Shown: piece after piece, positions 1-7,197 of the stretch
Numbering within the stretch: the stretch's first letter is position 1
Layout of the letters: the number at the start of each line of letters is the position of its first letter
Source: Eubacterium pyruvativorans
GTDB lineage: Bacteria > Bacillota > Clostridia > Peptostreptococcales > Anaerovoracaceae
Direction of reading: 5' to 3'
DNA length: 44,324 nt
Assembly: GCF_900102225.1 (NCBI RefSeq)
Contig: NZ_FNBF01000015.1
Span: forward strand, 1 to 44,324
The notes under the pieces: generated by a model
Told to the model about the DNA's origin: nothing
The model's database searches: none
Seen by the model: only the letters and a program-made list of their open reading frames with translations
Translations under genes and position numbers: made by a program

Positions 1-338
1 TTGCGATTGACACAGTTCTGAAGGCACTCAAGCGATCTGGCAATAAAACAGGAATGATCCTACACAGCGATCGCGGGAGCCAGTTCACGTCAAAAGAGTT
101 TACAGACTTCTGCAAAGAACATGGGATCACTCAAAGTATGAGCAGACCAGGTTGTCCATATGACAACGCCCCAATGGAGAGATATTTTAATACACTAAAG
201 TCAGAGCTGATCTATCTCAGGAAGTTTTCAACTGAAGAGAGCCTATTCGTTGAAGTGAATGCATATGCGTATGGCTGGTACAATAATCAAAGACCACACT
301 CTCATAACGGCGGGATACCACCAGCACAAGTAGCATAA
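1..338 (+). CDS. IS3-family transposase (OrfB), C-terminal part, cut by window edge
   Basis: The reading frame is open from base 3 to the TAA at 336-338, so the 5' part lies outside the window. It is the C-terminal end of an rve-type DDE integrase. The second catalytic Asp sits in HSDRGSQFTS, and the catalytic Glu lies in NAPMERYFNTLKSE, followed by the usual YNNQRPH end of IS3-family (IS150-like) transposases. The enzyme cuts and joins the IS ends. Whether the full element is intact cannot be judged here. A likely right terminal repeat follows 17 bases after the stop, which supports an IS right end and not a random fragment. Confidence 0.9.
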   Translation, partial: AIDTVLKALKRSGNKTGMILHSDRGSQFTSKEFTDFCKEHGITQSMSRPGCPYDNAPMERYFNTLKSELIYLRKFSTEESLFVEVNAYAYGWYNNQRPHSHNGGIPPAQVA

Positions 339-376
339 AATGAGTTGCTTTATTACAATTTTACTTGACCAGTACA
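1..376 (+). mobile_element. Right end of an IS3-family insertion sequence
   Basis: The transposase stop is followed by about 40 bases ending in TTGACCAGTACA at 365-376. Read on the other strand this begins TGTACTGGTCAA, which fits the TG...CA ends of IS3-family elements. The left end is outside the window, so the inverted repeat cannot be matched to its partner. The boundary at 376 is inferred. Immediately outside lies a palindromic element at 382-417. Confidence 0.6.
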
Positions 377-381
377 GTTTT

Positions 382-417
382 AGGTGCGAATCAGGAGAAA
401 AAAGCGATTTCGCACCT
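382..417. repeat. Short palindromic element (GTGCGRAT...ATTTCGCAC family), copy 1
   Basis: Perfect 9-base arms AGGTGCGAA (382-390) and TTCGCACCT (409-417) enclose an 18-base loop. The 32-base core (384-415) shares its left end GTGCGAATCAGGA and right end GATTTCGCAC, with at most one change, with the copy at 14511-14543. Related copies lie at 14188-14219 and 14406-14441. The element starts five bases outside the inferred IS end. Confidence 0.7.
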
Positions 418-433
418 TCCATCAATATACAAC

Positions 434-501
434 CGTGATTCGTATACAATACGCTGTTCTATATCCATTCATCAGGACTCAAATCGTGATTTGTATACAA
501 T
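434..501. repeat. Pair of 17-base direct repeats
   Basis: The sequence CGTGATTCGTATACAAT at 434-450 recurs at 485-501 with one change (C to T). The starts are 51 bases apart. Each copy contains the palindrome GTATAC. No gene is seen between them. They could be a protein-binding pair or a duplication left by recombination; the sequence does not decide. Confidence 0.6.
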
Positions 502-769
502 CTTCCGACTCGCTGTCATCTGATCGTGTCAGGGGGAATCGGTCCTGCAGACATCAGTGAAACAGGATGCGCAGGAAAGTGCATAGAATTGTCATTTCGT
601 GCCAGTTATTCTGCATTTCGTGCCACCGGCGATTTTTCTCCGTCATTCCTATTGCAAAATAGTCAGAAAATGGGTATCCTGAGTACAGGAAGAACGAATA
701 GAATATGCGATATTGGAAGATGATGGGATTCGTGCCGAGTAGTCGAGTATTGGATAATCGGATTCGTTC
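502..769. other. Intergenic stretch upstream of the riboswitch
   Basis: No convincing gene is seen. Short reading frames on either strand lack ribosome binding sites and family resemblance. The octamer TTCGTGCC recurs at about 596-603, 617-624 and 729-736. The only functional candidate is the promoter at 652-680 that could start the riboswitch transcript. Confidence 0.4.
652..680 (+). promoter_or_regulatory. Candidate promoter for the riboswitch-controlled transcript
   Basis: TTGCAA (652-657), a 17-base spacer and TATCCT (675-680). It is placed upstream of the aptamer and on the right strand. The -10 is weak, and other choices exist between 690 and 760. Confidence 0.3.
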
Positions 770-880
770 GGAAATGTGAAAGGCAAACCAGCCGCGAGAC
801 TGGGACGCAAAACTACAGGGTCTCTGACCGTTGTGTTCTGACGAATTGCGATAGATCGGTCATACAGGGGAGAGAGACAG
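770..880 (+). promoter_or_regulatory. Cyclic di-GMP class I riboswitch (GEMM-I)
   Basis: The aptamer hallmarks are present in order: GGCAAACC at 782-789, a stem CCAG/CTGG capped through C-GCGA-G (a GNRA tetraloop, 786-801), then GGGACGCAAA at 802-811 region followed by CTAC-AGGGTCT. A second helix arm is closed by GACCG (826-830) and CGGTC (857-861), then CATACAGGGG. These match the conserved core that binds c-di-GMP in class I riboswitches, including the GNRA loop that docks on its receptor. A terminator hairpin lies just downstream (886-916) and ahead of the surface protein gene, so control is most likely by transcription termination. The sequence alone does not settle whether ligand turns the gene on or off. 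In Clostridioides difficile, c-di-GMP riboswitches are known to control surface adhesins and their protease, which fits the gene downstream. Confidence 0.87.
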
Positions 881-885
881 CCAGC

Positions 886-916
886 TGCCATTCGTTATTA
901 CGATGGCGGTTTTTTG
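886..916 (+). terminator. Rho-independent terminator of the c-di-GMP riboswitch
   Basis: GCCAT-T-CGT (887-895) pairs with ACG-ATGGC (900-907) around the loop TATT and is followed by GG and six T residues (910-915). It lies between aptamer and start codon, as expected for an expression platform. The 5' arm adjoins the 3' edge of the aptamer, so the two folds could compete. Confidence 0.75.
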
Positions 917-952
917 ATTTTTGGAAACCGCTGAGCAGGAAGGAAGGACGAA

Positions 953-2692
953 ATGAAAAGCAAGTCGAAGAAACTTATGATTGTGCTGCTCTGCATCGCA
1001 CTTGCCATGACATTCAGCTTTACGGGATCCGTGTTTGCGGAGGAAGGACAGCCGGCGACGACGGAAAGCTTCACTGCAGTGGAAAATTCTGCACAGACGG
1101 AAAATGCCCCGGCAGCGGGAACTGATCAGGGACAGGTACAGGCGGGTGAGACCGGCGCCTCCAATAAGGGAGGGTCGGAATCCACATCAGCCGATACAGA
1201 GAAAACGGCAACTGTTGAAGAGAAAGCCGCTTCGGAAGGGAAGAATGGCGAGACTCCGAAAAGTGAAGAGTCTGCTTCGGAAACGACCAACACCGGCGAG
1301 AAGGGCGGAGTGTCCTCAGGAGAGGAATCGAATGAAAAAAACTCTAAAGAAACGTTGCCGAGAGAGTGGTCGAATATTGCAAACGTTGAGGGACGTGAGT
1401 ATGGGTATTATCTAAACATGGATGAGTCCCGCAAACTGAATGTTACCTACTCTGTTCAGAACAATGTAAAAGAAAAGGGAAAACCGGTGGCCGATCCGTC
1501 GTCACATATTAAGGAACAGTACGTCGAGTTCAACGGAAAAAAGTATGATTCGTTGGAAAAATTTGAGGCGGATAGAGTCGGAAAGGGGAATTTGGTTACG
1601 ACCTGGGATAATGGCTTTACGGAAAAAGACGGATTTTGTTTTTACACCGGCATAACAATCAACTATGTAGATGTGGATACGAAGATTTCTTTCTATACGC
1701 AGCAGGTTCCGTACGTTTACGAGGATAAAGATTTTAGCAACTACAATTATTCGGGATTCACGATCGGAGAAGTTGGTGTGCACAAAGATGCCGGGGTGTA
1801 TCAACAAGTAAAAATAGATGGGAGTTTATCCGTAAAAGCCAGTGACCTTACAGGACATAAGAATGTGACCATTTACTACAAAAGATATGTCACTGTTTCC
1901 GGTGTGAAAACCTGGGATGATGAGAATAATAAGGCTAAGAGTCGTCCGGATAGTATAACGGTTTGTCTGACCGGCGGCGACAAAGTCGAAAGGCGGACGG
2001 TCACTTCCGGGGAGAATTGGAGATATTCCTTCGGAAATGTGCCATATTATGTAAATGGTGTGCCGGTCCATTACATCATTTCGGAAGAGCCTGTCCAGAA
2101 CTACACAACACGAGTGGAAGGTTTTAATATCTGGAATAAGTATAATCCACCGGCGCCGTACATCCCGCCGGTGAAAACAATCCGCATCAGCAAGGTATGG
2201 GTCACCGATGACGGCGGAACGCCGGCAGAGTCTGTGGATGTGCAGATCCTGAAGAACGGCGAGGCGTACAAGGTTGTGACGCTGTCCGACGCAAACGGAT
2301 GGAACTACTCGGAAGCCGTCATTGATGACGGAGCGAAGTATACCGCACAGGAAGTCACCTCTGTGGACGGGTTTGTTTCTTCAGTCACAGAGGATGGAGA
2401 TACCATCACCATCACCAATGATGACGTGAAGAAACCGGATAAGCCGGTGAAGCCGGACAAGCCGACTAAACCGGACAAGCCGGTGAAGCCGACGAAGCCG
2501 GACAAACCGGTCAAACCGAGCAAGCCGGCCAAACCGAAGAAGCCGGCAGTTAGTGTGCCGGTGGAGCAGGTGAAGGCGAATGTGCCGAAAACCGGCGATG
2601 AGAACCATATGGGACTGTACGGCGGCATGCTGGTACTGGCCGCCGCAGGTGCTGCGGTTCTCCTTCGGCTGAGAAGAAAATCCGGTAAGTAG
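953..2692 (+). CDS. Sortase-anchored surface protein with Cna_B domains
   Basis: This 579-residue cell-wall protein has a signal peptide at 1-29 (cleavage after VFA), a Ser/Thr/Glu-rich spacer to about 135, and a region of unknown fold to about 310. Two Cna_B-type beta domains follow at about 310-395 and 405-490. A Lys-Pro repeat stalk (KPDKPVKP units) spans about 493-535. The sorting signal VPKTG at 544-548 is followed by a hydrophobic stretch and a basic tail. VPKTG resembles the (S/P)PxTG sites used by clostridial class B sortases more than classic LPxTG. The start has a good site (AGGAAGGA). Expression should be set by the c-di-GMP riboswitch upstream. Bases about 1340-2150 are clearly richer in A and T than the flanking coding DNA, suggesting that the middle region has a different origin. 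The ligand is unknown; an adhesin role is inferred. Confidence 0.88.
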   Translation: MKSKSKKLMIVLLCIALAMTFSFTGSVFAEEGQPATTESFTAVENSAQTENAPAAGTDQGQVQAGETGASNKGGSESTSADTEKTATVEEKAASEGKNGETPKSEESASETTNTGEKGGVSSGEESNEKNSKETLPREWSNIANVEGREYGYYLNMDESRKLNVTYSVQNNVKEKGKPVADPSSHIKEQYVEFNGKKYDSLEKFEADRVGKGNLVTTWDNGFTEKDGFCFYTGITINYVDVDTKISFYTQQVPYVYEDKDFSNYNYSGFTIGEVGVHKDAGVYQQVKIDGSLSVKASDLTGHKNVTIYYKRYVTVSGVKTWDDENNKAKSRPDSITVCLTGGDKVERRTVTSGENWRYSFGNVPYYVNGVPVHYIISEEPVQNYTTRVEGFNIWNKYNPPAPYIPPVKTIRISKVWVTDDGGTPAESVDVQILKNGEAYKVVTLSDANGWNYSEAVIDDGAKYTAQEVTSVDGFVSSVTEDGDTITITNDDVKKPDKPVKPDKPTKPDKPVKPTKPDKPVKPSKPAKPKKPAVSVPVEQVKANVPKTGDENHMGLYGGMLVLAAAGAAVLLRLRRKSGK

Positions 2693-2784
2693 GGAACACA
2701 GTTTCGGGGAAATGGAATACGTGCTGTGCCCGGAGAATAAGTGATGCATCCGGAGGATGAGATGCTCCGGACGGGTGAAAAGAG

Positions 2785-2816
2785 GATCCTGCTGCCGCCT
2801 GTGGCAGCAGGATTTC
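2785..2816 (+). terminator. Likely terminator after the surface protein gene
   Basis: An 11-base perfect stem ATCCTGCTGCC (2786-2796) / GGCAGCAGGAT (2803-2813) with a six-base loop is followed by TTTCCTG. The stem is strong but the T tract is short, so some read-through into the GGDEF-EAL gene is possible. Confidence 0.6.
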
Positions 2817-2856
2817 CTGAATATGCCGCAGCTGGGAGGACAGAAAGGAGCGGGGT

Positions 2857-4896
2857 ATGGCGGAGAAGAATTTCTGCAGAGAGAAACCGGGCCTAGGCAG
2901 GTCGATGAGCCGCTCCATGATTCTGATGGCACTGGTTACGGCGGTTTTTGTTCTCCTTATGGGGGAATATGTGAAGCTTTATACCCTGGAACGGGCGGAG
3001 CAGATCAACGCCCGGGCAGGATTCCGGCAGATTGAATCCTACCGGGAGGAGATGGGGGTCAGTTTCACCGAGGCGTTCCGCCTCATTGTGTCCGGCGAGG
3101 AAACCAGGTGGTATGCGCTGGACGGGAAGCGGGATGTGGTGACCGCTTCCCAGGAAACGAAGGAGATCGGTAAGACGCTGGGGGAGGCGGGGTTTTCCGA
3201 GAAGCAACTCCGGGAAGGGGTTTTCTTCACCCGCATTCATGGCAGAATGCACTACTGCGTGGCGAAACGGGAGGGGCGGTTCTGGCTGGTGCGAACGGTG
3301 CACGGGGTGTTTTTTGTCCGGGAAATGATGCGGAGCCTGCTGTATATCACGCTGACTGCGCTGCTGGTTATGGTGATGCAGGTGTGGCTGGTGCTTCGCA
3401 TAACCCGCCGGCGGGTGCTGGCGCCCCTGGAGGAGATGAATGCCGGCATGGAAGAGATGGAGGGCGGGAATTACGGCGTAAGGATCCGGGAGCAGTCCTC
3501 CCGGGAACTGGATGATCTGGCGGCCCATATGAATCATCTGCTGGAGAGTATGGAATGCCACATGGATGCGCTGAAGTTCAACAATCGTCACGATCTGCTC
3601 ACCCGGGTGTGGAACCGGAATGCGCTGGAGGAACGGATGGCGGAACTTCGGGAGAGGAGGGTTTCCTGCGGTGTGGTGTACGCCGATCTGAACGGTCTGA
3701 AGCGGATCAACGATCTTCTGGGCCACGGGGAGGGAGACCGGGCTCTCACGGATCTGGCGGATGCGCTGTCCCGCATTTTCGGGAAACAGAATGTATACCG
3801 GGCCGGCGGGGACGAGTTCGTGGTGATGGACGAGCTGATGACGGAGGAGGATCTTTCCCAGAAATGTGAGGCATTCCGGTCCGCTGCGGCATCGATTCAT
3901 CTTTCGGTTGCGGCGGGATGTGCGTATTGCCCTGATACGGCTTTTCTGGAAGATTGTATGAAGCGGGCGGACGCACTGATGTACGAGGATAAGCGGCTGT
4001 ACTATGCCTGCCACCGGGAAGAGGACCGCAGAACTCCGCAGTCTGCACCCCCGGCGGTTCCGGAAGCCTGCCTTTCGGGCGGGCAGCGGCCGGATGGGAA
4101 AGCCAGGGAGCTTCGGCAGTCTCTGGAGGAATATATCCGTGCCCGGTTCGAAGAGGCGCTGGACGCAGGAGAGATGCAGCTGTATTATCAGCCTGTGGTC
4201 CGGAGCGGAGAGGAGAAGCCGTTCTGTGAAGAGGCGCTGATCCGCTGGTTCCCGCAGGACCGGGGGATGATTTCGCCGGCTCAGATTCTGCCGGTGCTGC
4301 GGAAATATCATATGGGCCGGAAACTGGACACCTTCGTGCTCCGGCAGGTGGCGGAGGACCGGAGAAGGGAAGAGAAGGAAGGGATGGGATGCCTTCCGGT
4401 GTCGGTGAATCTGACCGGAGAAGAGTTTTCCGGTCGGGAGGCGGCTGACCGGATTCTGGAGACCTGCGCCGCCTGGGGGATCGGTCCGGAGCAGGTCCGA
4501 TTCGAGGTTTCCGGGGCATCTCTCCCGGAAGGAAGCGGTGATCTGCTGGAAGGGCTTAACCGGCTCCGGGAAGCAGGGTTCCGGATCTGGCTGGATGACT
4601 TCGGAAGGGGCAGCGGGGCGCTACTGCTGCTGGAGATTTTCGACTTCGATGCCGTGAAAATTGACATGGGGATGTTCCGGCGTAATCCGGGGGAGAAGGC
4701 TACAGAGATTCTGAAAAGTCTGGTCCGGCTGGCGGATGTCCTGGGAACGGTGACAATCGCCAAGGGTGTGGAGACTGAAGAGGAGCGGAAGATGCTGCGG
4801 GAGGCCGGCTGCCGGAATTATCAGGGATATTTTTTCCGGAAGCCGATGTCCGTGGGAGAGATGATCGAGAAACGGGAAAGAGAGGGGGAAGAATGA
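2857..4896 (+). CDS. Membrane GGDEF-EAL protein, EAL domain degenerate
   Basis: This 679-residue c-di-GMP signalling protein has a transmembrane helix at about 20-38, an extracytoplasmic sensor region to about 155, a second helix at 160-182, a HAMP-like linker (183-235), a GGDEF domain (240-385) and an EAL domain (420-670). The GGDEF motif is intact (317-321), with the metal Asp in YADLNGLKRIND. The RxxD inhibitory site expected five residues before it is absent, so product inhibition is unlikely. In the EAL domain EAL (459-461), N518, E550, D580/D581, K601 and Q656 are kept. The first Glu of the usual AEGVET motif, the general base in RocR (E352), is Lys636 (AKGVET). The loop-6 Glu (RocR E268) is Gly553. 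I infer an active cyclase with a phosphodiesterase domain that is inactive or only binds ligand. The gene overlaps the next by ATGA. Confidence 0.9.
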   Translation: MAEKNFCREKPGLGRSMSRSMILMALVTAVFVLLMGEYVKLYTLERAEQINARAGFRQIESYREEMGVSFTEAFRLIVSGEETRWYALDGKRDVVTASQETKEIGKTLGEAGFSEKQLREGVFFTRIHGRMHYCVAKREGRFWLVRTVHGVFFVREMMRSLLYITLTALLVMVMQVWLVLRITRRRVLAPLEEMNAGMEEMEGGNYGVRIREQSSRELDDLAAHMNHLLESMECHMDALKFNNRHDLLTRVWNRNALEERMAELRERRVSCGVVYADLNGLKRINDLLGHGEGDRALTDLADALSRIFGKQNVYRAGGDEFVVMDELMTEEDLSQKCEAFRSAAASIHLSVAAGCAYCPDTAFLEDCMKRADALMYEDKRLYYACHREEDRRTPQSAPPAVPEACLSGGQRPDGKARELRQSLEEYIRARFEEALDAGEMQLYYQPVVRSGEEKPFCEEALIRWFPQDRGMISPAQILPVLRKYHMGRKLDTFVLRQVAEDRRREEKEGMGCLPVSVNLTGEEFSGREAADRILETCAAWGIGPEQVRFEVSGASLPEGSGDLLEGLNRLREAGFRIWLDDFGRGSGALLLLEIFDFDAVKIDMGMFRRNPGEKATEILKSLVRLADVLGTVTIAKGVETEEERKMLREAGCRNYQGYFFRKPMSVGEMIEKREREGEE

Positions 4897-5654
4897 ATGA
4901 AAGAAGCATTCATCTCGGTATCCTGGATGACCGGCAGGAGGACCGGGAACGGCTGCATACGATTCTGACGGAATATGGAGCAGTCAACGGGATCCGGGTG
5001 CATGTCAGCTCCTTCGCCGCCGGGGAAGAACTGCTGAAAAATTATGAACCATATCTGTATACGGCGGTGTTTCTGGATATTTATCTGGAGCAGGGCACCG
5101 GAATTGAAGTGGCCCGGGAGATCCGGAAACGGGATCCGGACACGCTGCTGATTTTCATGACCATCAGTGAGGACCACCGGGCAGAGGGGTTCCGGGTGCA
5201 TGCGTTCGATTATCTGGAGAAACCGCTGCTGCCGGAAGAGGTCTACCGGGTGATGGATGATATTCTCCGGTGTTCCACGGCGGTGATTCCCAGCCTGACG
5301 TTTTCCAGCAGCCGGACCGAGTACCGGATTCCGTACTCGGAAATTGTCGCGGTGTGCACGGCGGGACACTATCTGGACATTACAGACCGGTTCGGCGAAA
5401 CCTACCATACCCGGATGACGTTTTCCGGTGTTTCGGAGCTGCTGCTGGAGGACCGGCGGTTTCTGCTGATTATCCGGGGTGTGGTGGTGAACATGGATTA
5501 TGTTGAAGCGTTCGGTGACGGAACCTGTCACCTGACCGGTGATCTGCATATCCCGTGCAACCGGCGGAAGGAAAAACAGCTGGAACGGATCTGGCAGAAC
5601 TATATGTTCGCGAAGATGCGCCGGGAGGCCATGGAGAAGGGAGGAAATGCATGA
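4893..5654 (+). CDS. LytTR-family response regulator (AgrA-like)
   Basis: This 253-residue protein has an N-terminal receiver domain with acidic pair D12/D13, phosphoacceptor D62 (FLDIYL), T90 and K110 (EKP). A LytTR DNA-binding domain follows at about 135-240. Proteins of this build bind direct repeats upstream of target promoters after phosphorylation. The start overlaps the stop of the GGDEF-EAL gene by four bases, and its own stop overlaps the kinase gene by four bases, so all three are probably translationally coupled. The pairing with the next gene is the standard AgrC/AgrA arrangement. No agrB or agrD peptide gene is visible in the window, so the input signal is unknown. It may control the neighbouring surface genes; that is inference. 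Confidence 0.92.
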   Translation: MNERSIHLGILDDRQEDRERLHTILTEYGAVNGIRVHVSSFAAGEELLKNYEPYLYTAVFLDIYLEQGTGIEVAREIRKRDPDTLLIFMTISEDHRAEGFRVHAFDYLEKPLLPEEVYRVMDDILRCSTAVIPSLTFSSSRTEYRIPYSEIVAVCTAGHYLDITDRFGETYHTRMTFSGVSELLLEDRRFLLIIRGVVVNMDYVEAFGDGTCHLTGDLHIPCNRRKEKQLERIWQNYMFAKMRREAMEKGGNA

Positions 5655-7090
5655 TCTGGCAGGAGGTGTTCCAGGAATGGACTTCATATCTGATTTTCAT
5701 TCCGGCATGTGTTCTGTGTTATCTTCCCATGCGGCATCAGCTGCGGAAGAGTGTCCGGTTCATTGTGAGTTCGTTCCTGTTGTTCTCCGTTGCCGTTGTG
5801 CTGCCGGCGGAATACCTTCAGGTCCGATTCGACTGGAATCCGGATATCTTCTACTTCGGGCTGCTTCTGGCAGCGGTTCTTTACTTCATCTGGAGTGTGA
5901 AAGCACCGGTCTGTAAGGCGCTGGCGGTGATCATGAATGTGATCGCCCTTCTGGCTATTTTGTCGAATTTTGCTGCAGTGTATGATGCCTGGCTTCATCC
6001 GAAGCTGGGGTTCACCAATTCGTCCATGGATTTCATTCTGTTTCAGAATGTGGCCGGTTTCGCCGCTCTTCTTCTGCTGGCATATCCCTGGGGGAAATAC
6101 GGCGCCCGGATGGTGGACACGATTCATGTGGAACGGGCGTGGTTCATGGCAATTCCGTTTTCGGCGGTTCTTCTGGCTTTTAATCTGGTCATCCGGCCGC
6201 TTCGCTACTCTACTCTGCATTTCAACCGTGTGGGACAGATGTTCCGGCTGCTGCTGTTTCTCATGCTGGCGGCATGGGTGATCGCAGATCAAATGTTCTA
6301 TGTGATCAGCATCGAGATCACCCGGAGCGGAGAGATCCGGGAGCGGAACCGAGTCTTCGAAATGCAGGAGAAGCAGTACCACGACCAGATGCGGTATCTG
6401 GAGGACAACGCCCGGGAGCGGCATGACTTCCGGCAGACAATTCTGGCACTGAAGGGAATGGCGGAGTCGGGGAATCTGGAGGATCTGAATGCGTATCTGG
6501 ACCGGTACGTCCGGACGTTTCCCCGGAAGAACACTGTGCTGTACTGCCGGGACAGTGCGCTGAATGCCATTCTGAATTATTATGCCAATGAGGCCAGGGA
6601 GGCCGGCATCCGCCTGAACTGGAAGATAGATCCGGACGTTCTGGTGCCGGCCGGCTCCGGGAGCACGGGGAAGAGAGCACAGGGGACCGCCCAGGAAGAC
6701 GGTGCGGGAGATGGGACGGCGGAGCACCCGGGTCTTTTGAATGTGGACCTCTCCCGGGTGATCGGCAATCTGCTGGATAATGCGCTGACCGCCGCCCGGG
6801 AAGGGCCGGAGAACCGGTTCATTCAGCTGACGGTACGGGTGCGGGGCAGAATCCTCTATATTGTCATGACGAACAGTTTCGACGGCCGGGTCCGCATGGA
6901 AAACGGAAAGTACGAATCCACCAAGGGGTACGGCAGAGGCGTCGGATTATCCTCGGTCCGGTACATTGTGGAACGCTACGGCGGCAGGGCATCCTTCTCC
7001 CATGAAGGAATGGAATTCTACAGTAATGTACTGATTCCTCTGCCCCGGAACCTGCCGGCCGGAAGCCCCGACGGGCAGGGAGGGAATTGA
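5651..7090 (+). CDS. AgrC-like membrane sensor histidine kinase
   Basis: I place the start at the ATG at 5651, which overlaps the regulator stop (ATGA) and has GGGAGGAA just upstream. This gives 479 residues. About six hydrophobic segments fill residues 12-220, followed by a coiled linker and the phosphoacceptor His258 in RERHDFRQ, as in HPK10/AgrC kinases. The GHKL ATPase domain has an N box (NLLDNAL, 373-379) and a G box (GYGRGVGLSS, 426-435). An odd Gly/Ser/Thr/Glu-rich insertion (about 335-360) interrupts the region before the N box; it looks like an unstructured loop. The kinase presumably phosphorylates the adjacent LytTR regulator. The ligand is unknown. Confidence 0.9.
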   Translation: MIWQEVFQEWTSYLIFIPACVLCYLPMRHQLRKSVRFIVSSFLLFSVAVVLPAEYLQVRFDWNPDIFYFGLLLAAVLYFIWSVKAPVCKALAVIMNVIALLAILSNFAAVYDAWLHPKLGFTNSSMDFILFQNVAGFAALLLLAYPWGKYGARMVDTIHVERAWFMAIPFSAVLLAFNLVIRPLRYSTLHFNRVGQMFRLLLFLMLAAWVIADQMFYVISIEITRSGEIRERNRVFEMQEKQYHDQMRYLEDNARERHDFRQTILALKGMAESGNLEDLNAYLDRYVRTFPRKNTVLYCRDSALNAILNYYANEAREAGIRLNWKIDPDVLVPAGSGSTGKRAQGTAQEDGAGDGTAEHPGLLNVDLSRVIGNLLDNALTAAREGPENRFIQLTVRVRGRILYIVMTNSFDGRVRMENGKYESTKGYGRGVGLSSVRYIVERYGGRASFSHEGMEFYSNVLIPLPRNLPAGSPDGQGGN

Positions 7091-7115
7091 AAAGATCCCT
7101 GGATTGCAGTATACT
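7087..7115 (+). promoter_or_regulatory. Promoter for the secreted Ig-like/GDPD gene
   Basis: TTGAAA (7087-7092), a 17-base spacer and TATACT (7110-7115). It overlaps the stop of the kinase gene and sits 83 bases before the TTG start at 7198. The leader also holds a GTATAC pair (7121-7135) and an 8-base inverted repeat GGACGGAG/CTCCGTCC (7137-7170). Confidence 0.6.
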
Positions 7116-7197
7116 GACGGGTATACGTTGTATACAGGACGGAGCACGGGCAGGGGGTCCGCCTCCGTCCCGAACGCAATCAGAAGGAGGGGTAACT

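Noticed and set aside
526-723. 65-codon frame upstream of the riboswitch
   Set aside because: There is no ribosome site, no family resemblance, and it runs through repeated non-coding octamers and the candidate promoter.
2430-2540. Tandem repeat resembling a CRISPR array
   Set aside because: The repeats encode the Lys-Pro stalk of the surface protein in frame. There are no unique spacers and no cas genes.
2893-4311. 472-codon frame on the minus strand
   Set aside because: It is antisense to the GGDEF-EAL gene, with no ribosome site or family motif.
4893-7090. Complete agr quorum-sensing locus
   Set aside because: Kinase and regulator are present, but I found no AgrB-type membrane protease and no AgrD-like peptide frame near them.
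7121-7135. GTATAC palindrome pair as an operator
   Set aside because: It may be a binding site, but six-base palindromes are common and only the spacing of nine bases supports it; I did not list it separately.
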